Shown here: piece after piece, positions 52,423 through 56,000 of the stretch
Numbering within the stretch: position 1 is the first letter of the stretch
How the letters are laid out: the number at the start of each line of letters is the position of its first letter
Assembly: GCA_963575745.1 (NCBI GenBank)
Contig: CAUYUJ010017806.1
Location: forward strand, 64,001-120,000
Reading direction: 5' to 3'
Origin: Prorocentrum cordatum
Taxonomy: Eukaryota; Sar; Dinophyceae; Prorocentrales; Prorocentraceae
Length of the DNA: 56,000 bases
Program-made: the position numbers and the translations under genes
The notes under the pieces: generated by a model
The model's database searches: none
What the model was told of the DNA's origin: nothing
What the model saw: the letters and a program-made list of their open reading frames with translations, nothing else

Positions 52423-53492
52423 TTCTTCTCTGCTGAGTCTTGTCCAGAAACTGGGGGCTGCGTTTTCCTCCGCTTGGCCATGACGGCAGCGTTGGCGGCA
52501 GCCATGGACTCGAGCATGCGGGCGCGGGCAGCCTTGATCCTCTGCCGCTCCTCGTCTGACTCATTCCCTTCCAGCTTGAGGCCGACCTGACTGAAGACAT
52601 CTTCGAGGTCGTCCTCATCTGGCACGGGGACATCAGCAACCATAGGTACATCACCATCAGCATCAGCGGGGCGCCCAGCAGGTTCAGCCGCCGTCTGCTC
52701 CTTCTGTTGCTGCTGCTCACGGTCCGCCAGCTGCTTCTCGAGAGACTCGAGCGCCTGCTGCAAAGCTTTGAAGGGCTCCTCCAGCTCCTCGGGGAGGTCA
52801 GTGTTGCCCAGGCGCTTCTGCAGACTGGCCACCTGCCCACACAGGGCGACAGCGGGATGTCCAGCTCCTGCGTGTCCTTCCTCGGCGGTTTCACGCATGA
52901 AAGCCGCAGCCTGAGCTGCTTTGATCTTCTGCTTCCTGTTCTCGTGGTTGCGGACGATCTCCTGTTCTGCATCTCGAGCTGCAATAGCGTCCTGCAGCTC
53001 CTGGTTGCGCGAAGGATGACATGTTGTCGTAGTCGGGCTGCTGGGGCGCCTCCTCGTCCTTTGCCTCGGACTGCTGCACCGCCTTGTCCCAGATGACCAC
53101 CAAGCCCTTGATTCCCTCGGGCCAGTTCGCTCTGTCCTCGCCGTGCGCCTTGGCCATGCCTGCAACATGGTTGCGGCGGCAGTGGCGGGGTCGCTCTCGA
53201 CGATCTTGGCATCCCCGACGGGAGCAGCGTCGGGACGAGTCGGAGGTGCCTTCCCCTGGAGTTGCGAGCCCCGCCAAAGGGATGGCGGGCCAGCAGCCCA
53301 GCGGTTTGGCCTCTCTGGCTTGGTACCTCCGCTGCCCTTCCTCCAGGGCCAGCTGTTCCACTCCTTCTTGGTCTCCAACACATGACGCGGGGCCTGCTTG
53401 CCGCACTTGTAGCAGGACGTCCTGAACCCGTAGTTCTCGAACGCCACTCCATGGATCCTGGCGCAGTTGCCGCAAGGCCACGCCTTAGCCAT
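52419..53492 (-). CDS. LINE C ORF1 protein (zinc ribbon, coiled coil), frame-disturbed
   Basis: An ATG at 53492 begins MAKAWPCGNCARIHG. Two Cys pairs (CGNC and CYKCG) resemble a small zinc ribbon of RanBP2 type. The middle is disturbed: a region near 53170-53010 reads as sensible protein (MAKAHGEDRANWPEGIKGL, then VVIWDKAVQQSEAKDEE) only in a neighbouring frame, so two compensating frameshifts are likely. The C-terminal part is a coiled coil (QELQDAIAARDAEQE; LQKRLG; LEKQLADREQQQQK) ending near QDSAEKK and TGA. RNA-binding ORF1 function is inferred. The stop nearly coincides with the usable start of ORF2. Confidence 0.6.
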   Translation of the reverse strand: MAKAWPCGNCARIHGVAFENYGFRTSCYKCGKQAPRHVLETKKEWNSWPWRKGSGGTKPERPNRWAAGPPSLWRGSQLQGKAPPTRPDAAPVGDAKIVESDPATAAATMLQAWPRRTARTERTGPRESRAWWSSGTRRCSSPRQRTRRRPSSPTTTTCHPSRNQELQDAIAARDAEQEIVRNHENRKQKIKAAQAAAFMRETAEEGHAGAGHPAVALCGQVASLQKRLGNTDLPEELEEPFKALQQALESLEKQLADREQQQQKEQTAAEPAGRPADADGDVPMVADVPVPDEDDLEDVFSQVGLKLEGNESDEERQRIKAARARMLESMAAANAAVMAKRRKTQPPVSGQDSAEKK

Positions 53493-53613
53493 CCGCCGCG
53501 TGCCTCCCCGCTGTCCTGTGAGGAGAGAAAGAAAGCCCTTGGCTCGCACGCGCGAGCCGTTCTGAAGTACGCGCGTGCAAGCACAGGATCACCTGCCTGT
53601 GCCAGAAAGGCTT

Positions 53614-53763
53614 GATGAGGAGGAGGAGGGGGAAGGGGATGAGGAGGAGGAGGAGGCGGAGGAGGAGGAGTAGGGGAACAGGATGAGGAAGGGAGGGGCA
53701 GAGGAGAAAGAGAGGGCGTGAGGAGGGACGAGAGGGAGGAGGACGAGGAGCAGGATGGGGGGG

Positions 53764-53820
<57 letters not shown>

Positions 53821-54235
53821 AGAAAGAGAGAGAGAGATATGTAGAGAGAAATATAGATATAAAGATAAAGAGACAGTGAGAGAGGGAGAGAAAGAGAGAG
53901 AGAGCGGGATAGAGAGAGAGAGAGAAATGTAAAGAGGAGGAGAGATAAAGAGAAAGAGAGAGAGAGGGCAGGAGGAGGAGGACGATGAGGAGGAGGAGGA
54001 GGAGTAGGAGGAGGAGGAGGTGAAGGAGAAGCATGAGGGGGATGAGCATGAGGAGGAACAGGAGGATGAGGAACAGAAAGAGGAGGATGAGGATGAGAAG
54101 GATCAGGAGGAGGAAGAGGAGGAGTAGGAGGATGAGGAGAAAGAGAAGGAGAAGGAGGAAGGATGAGGATGAGGGTGAGGGTGAGGAGGATGAGGTTAAG
54201 GATGACGAGGCGGAGGAGATTGAGGACCTGGGTAA
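53614..54235. repeat. Polypurine GGA / GA tract, about 620 bp
   Basis: GAGGAG, GAGAGA and GGAGGATGAGG repeats occupy the plus strand with very few pyrimidines. Long frames on the minus strand code only Ser/Leu/Pro-rich low complexity and are not counted as genes. Mirror-repeat purine tracts of this kind can form triplex DNA. Confidence 0.9.
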
Positions 54236-54580
54236 ACCCAAAAGCCATTGACGACATTGCAATGAATCCTCCATCCAAGTTTCTCCATCCATAGGCCCAA
54301 AACAAGGATTTGTTTTCAATGAAGGAAGTGGCTCGTTGGACAACCGTTTGGGACTCCTGAACTGTGCCAAAACACCATTCCTGGGATTTCAACGCCGCGA
54401 GTCACTGTTACTGCTGCGTTTTGATGATCGTGAATCGTGCCAGAGCATCATGCCTGGGACTTCAACTCCACGAATCAATGTAACCGTTGCGCCCTGACGG
54501 TTCGGCATCTTGCCAAGACACTGTTTGTGGGACGTGAGCCGCGAGAATCTTTGGAACTGTTGTAAAGTCTGATAACACAT
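54236..54580. repeat. ~75-80-bp degenerate tandem repeat, three copies
   Basis: TGCCAAAACACCATTCCTGG, TGCCAGAGCATCATGCCTGG and TGCCAAGACACTGTTTGTGG start copies near 54366, 54438 and 54512. Each is followed by a TTCAAC / GTGAGC and CGCGAGTC / CGCGAGAA-like segment. No gene is visible in 54236-54760. Confidence 0.6.
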
Positions 54581-55060
54581 GTGCGCGGTATTACAGTGTG
54601 GGCCCATGCCAAGAAACACCCTGCTTGCCTCCGGGGTGCCCTGGGTTTCTTGGGTTTCGATGGTTTGGCCATGGAAAGCGTGACGTTCCCACGCCAAAAA
54701 TCGATGGACGTCCTGGGGGTCCAGGGTTGGGCTTCTCGTGGAAGGTTTCTTGTGGTCGGGCCCCCACTGTATGGCGAGAGCCATGTCTTGAGAAGGAACC
54801 GCCTTCCATGCGTGATACTCTTGCTTGTAAGTTTATAACATGACTGTGCGCGGCGCTGGCGGCAGAGCCATCTTTTGAGAACAACCCGGCCTCCATCCGT
54901 GCAACTCTTGCAACTTTTCAGACGGGTGTGCGCAGGGCTGAGGTCGGGGGCGGCCAAGAGGGGCGTGACGACTAGGGGTGTGTGGATATCATGGCGGGGG
55001 CCGTGATATCTCCCCAGATTTCATGGCGCCTCTTCTTATTTCATTACGTTCCTGGCCCCC

Positions 55061-55291
55061 CCTTGGGCCGCGCACATGCCGCCGGACATGATTTGCCAGG
55101 AGGGGAAAAAACACAGACACAATTAATCGTGGATTCCCCAGAAAATATAGGAAAATATGGGAAATGGGGGGGAAGACAAACACCCTGAAAATATTGGAAA
55201 ATATGGGAGATCCTGTTATTTGTGTGTATTCATTTGTGTGTCCTTGGGCCCCTTCACCTTGGGCCGCGCACATGCCGCCAGACATGATTTG
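55061..55291 (+). repeat. 35-bp direct repeat pair
   Basis: CCTTGGGCCGCGCACATGCC followed by GCCGGACATGATTTG at 55061-55095 recurs at 55257-55291 with one mismatch. The segment between holds a repeated GAAAATAT..GGAAAATATGGGA. Confidence 0.7.
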
Positions 55292-55426
55292 CACCCCCCC
55301 CCTTCTTGGACGCACCCCTCTTGGCCGCCCCCGGTAGGGCGAGGGCCACAGTTTCCGAACGCCCGCCCTCCATCCGTGAAAGCGTTGCAAGTTTGTAGGA
55401 TGGATGTGCGCGGCGCTAAGTTTAAG

Positions 55427-55576
55427 TCGGGCCTGTCCCTCTACAGGGGGGATATTCAAAAATAGTCAAAAAATAGTCGGGGGACTATTTTTTGACCATT
55501 TTTGCGCATGTTTTGAGCATTTTTTGAATATTTTTCATTTTTCGTCCAAAATCTCCCTGCAGGGGGACAGGCCCGA
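55427..55576. mobile_element. 150-bp foldback (MITE-like) element
   Basis: 22-bp terminal inverted repeats start TCGGGCCTGTCCC at 55427 and end with its complement at 55576, with two mismatches. Inside, GTCAAAAAATAGTC and GACTATTTTTTGAC (55465-55478 and 55483-55496) form a perfect 14-bp hairpin around GGGG. CGCTAAGTTTAAG on the left and CGCTAAGTTGAAG five bases beyond the right end may be a target duplication. It is non-coding. Confidence 0.7.
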
Positions 55577-55740
55577 CCTGACGCTAAGTTGAAGACCACA
55601 TTTGGAAAACGACCCTCCCTCCATTCGCGAAGTTCTGGCAATTTTTTGAGACGGGTGTGCGCGGGGCTCAGGCGAAAGCCACTTTTTGTTGGAAACGACT
55701 GGCCCTCCATCCGCGAGGCTGCTGCAAGCTCGAAGCTTCA

Positions 55741-56000
55741 GGATCCGAAATGGTGAGGAAGTCTCAGGCGGAACGCGCCTGGCCCGCCCTTTCGACCGGC
55801 TTCGGGATGCGACAGGGAGGAGCTGCTCAGAAGGGAAGAGTTGCTTATAACGGTAAGGATTGGAGGAGGGAGGATGAGGATGAGGATGTGTGGGAGGGAG
55901 GGGAAGGGGGAGGAAGGGCAGGAGGAGGAGGCGGGGGACGGGGCACCGGAGGAAAGGCAGGAACAATAGATTTTGCGAAGACTCCTTTGAGGGTAAAGGA
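55741..56000. other. No gene seen
   Basis: Mixed sequence is followed by a short GGAGGATGAGGATG / GGAGGAAGGGC purine-rich run. No coding or RNA feature is supported. Confidence 0.5.

Larger units (their letters stand above)
47277..53613 (-). mobile_element. LINE C, non-LTR retrotransposon on the minus strand
   Basis: The order on the minus strand is ORF1 with a zinc-ribbon-like N-terminus, an EEP endonuclease and RT frame, an in-frame TGA, an RNase H frame, and ~300 bp of 3' sequence running into the GAT microsatellite. GATGAGGAGGAGG occurs at both edges (47264-47276 and 53614-53626) and could be a target-site duplication, but it is low complexity. The polymerase box (VVDD), normal RNase H order and lack of the hairpin target separate it from LINEs A and B. 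Confidence 0.8.
54770..55740. repeat. ~95-100-bp repeat family, five diverged copies
   Basis: Copies near 54775, 54860, 55340, 55595 and 55675 share GCGAGAGCCA-like, CCCTCCATCCGTG, CTTGCAAGTTT-like and GGTGTGCGCGGCGCT segments. Two copies are directly adjacent at 54775-54960; the others are spaced. No coding region is supported. Confidence 0.6.

Noticed and set aside
53550-54370. N-terminal Ser/Leu/Pro-rich extension of the LINE C frame
   Set aside because: It is the reverse strand of the polypurine tract and lies upstream of the LINE 5' edge.

Overview
The window is eukaryotic and reads like a dinoflagellate nuclear genome. There are no operons, Shine-Dalgarno signals or recognisable housekeeping genes. 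It holds several non-LTR retrotransposons (LINEs), satellites and kilobase-scale microsatellites. One LINE starts with two tandem copies of the octamer GGCTCAAG, the 3' end of the dinoflagellate trans-spliced leader. The organism call is an inference. The species cannot be read from the sequence.

Layout. 1-21.1 kb: a field of related repeats, mostly one polarity, built from ~350-bp units with 16-bp terminal inverted repeats (TIRs) and a ~33-nt hairpin repeat beside them. Three LINE copies of two families lie here on the + strand (A, 4.1-9.95 kb; B2, 5'-truncated, 10.57-13.03 kb; B1, near full length, 13.75-19.53 kb), plus a LINE fragment D (19.92-20.66 kb). 21.1-31.3 kb: the same repeats mainly in reverse polarity, mixed with arrays of a ~175-bp satellite and one minus-strand LINE fragment E (27.79-28.57 kb). 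31.3-34.3 kb: a CA/CACAGA microsatellite with three GC-rich blocks. 34.3-41.1 kb (minus): a large, frameshifted PIF1-type helicase fused to a ubiquitin-specific protease. An older inverted helicase relic abuts it head to head (41.1-41.85 kb, plus). 43.1-45 kb: small repeats and one lysine-rich ORF of unknown function. 45.6-47.3 kb: a GAT microsatellite. 47.3-53.6 kb (minus): a third LINE (C) of a different type. 53.6-54.2 kb: a polypurine tract. 54.3-56 kb: short repeats and a 150-bp foldback element.

What stands out. (1) In LINE families A and B and fragment D the C-terminal RNase H domain is circularly permuted. The beta4 Asp and the final-helix Asp come first, then the beta1 Asp and the helix-A Glu, and the ORF ends where beta4 would normally begin. 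(2) All five A/B-type insertions end at the same base of the same target, the loop of the hairpin repeat next to the TIR unit. Together they look like a target-specific retrotransposon system living in a foldback repeat. (3) Their reverse transcriptases carry WADN instead of the usual (F/Y)ADD. LINE C, by contrast, has an ordinary VVDD polymerase box and a normally ordered RNase H.

Several ORFs are broken by single-base changes, mostly in homopolymer runs, and by lone in-frame stops. These may be real decay or consensus errors. Only raw reads could tell. All calls rest on reading motifs by eye. No alignment or database search was run.
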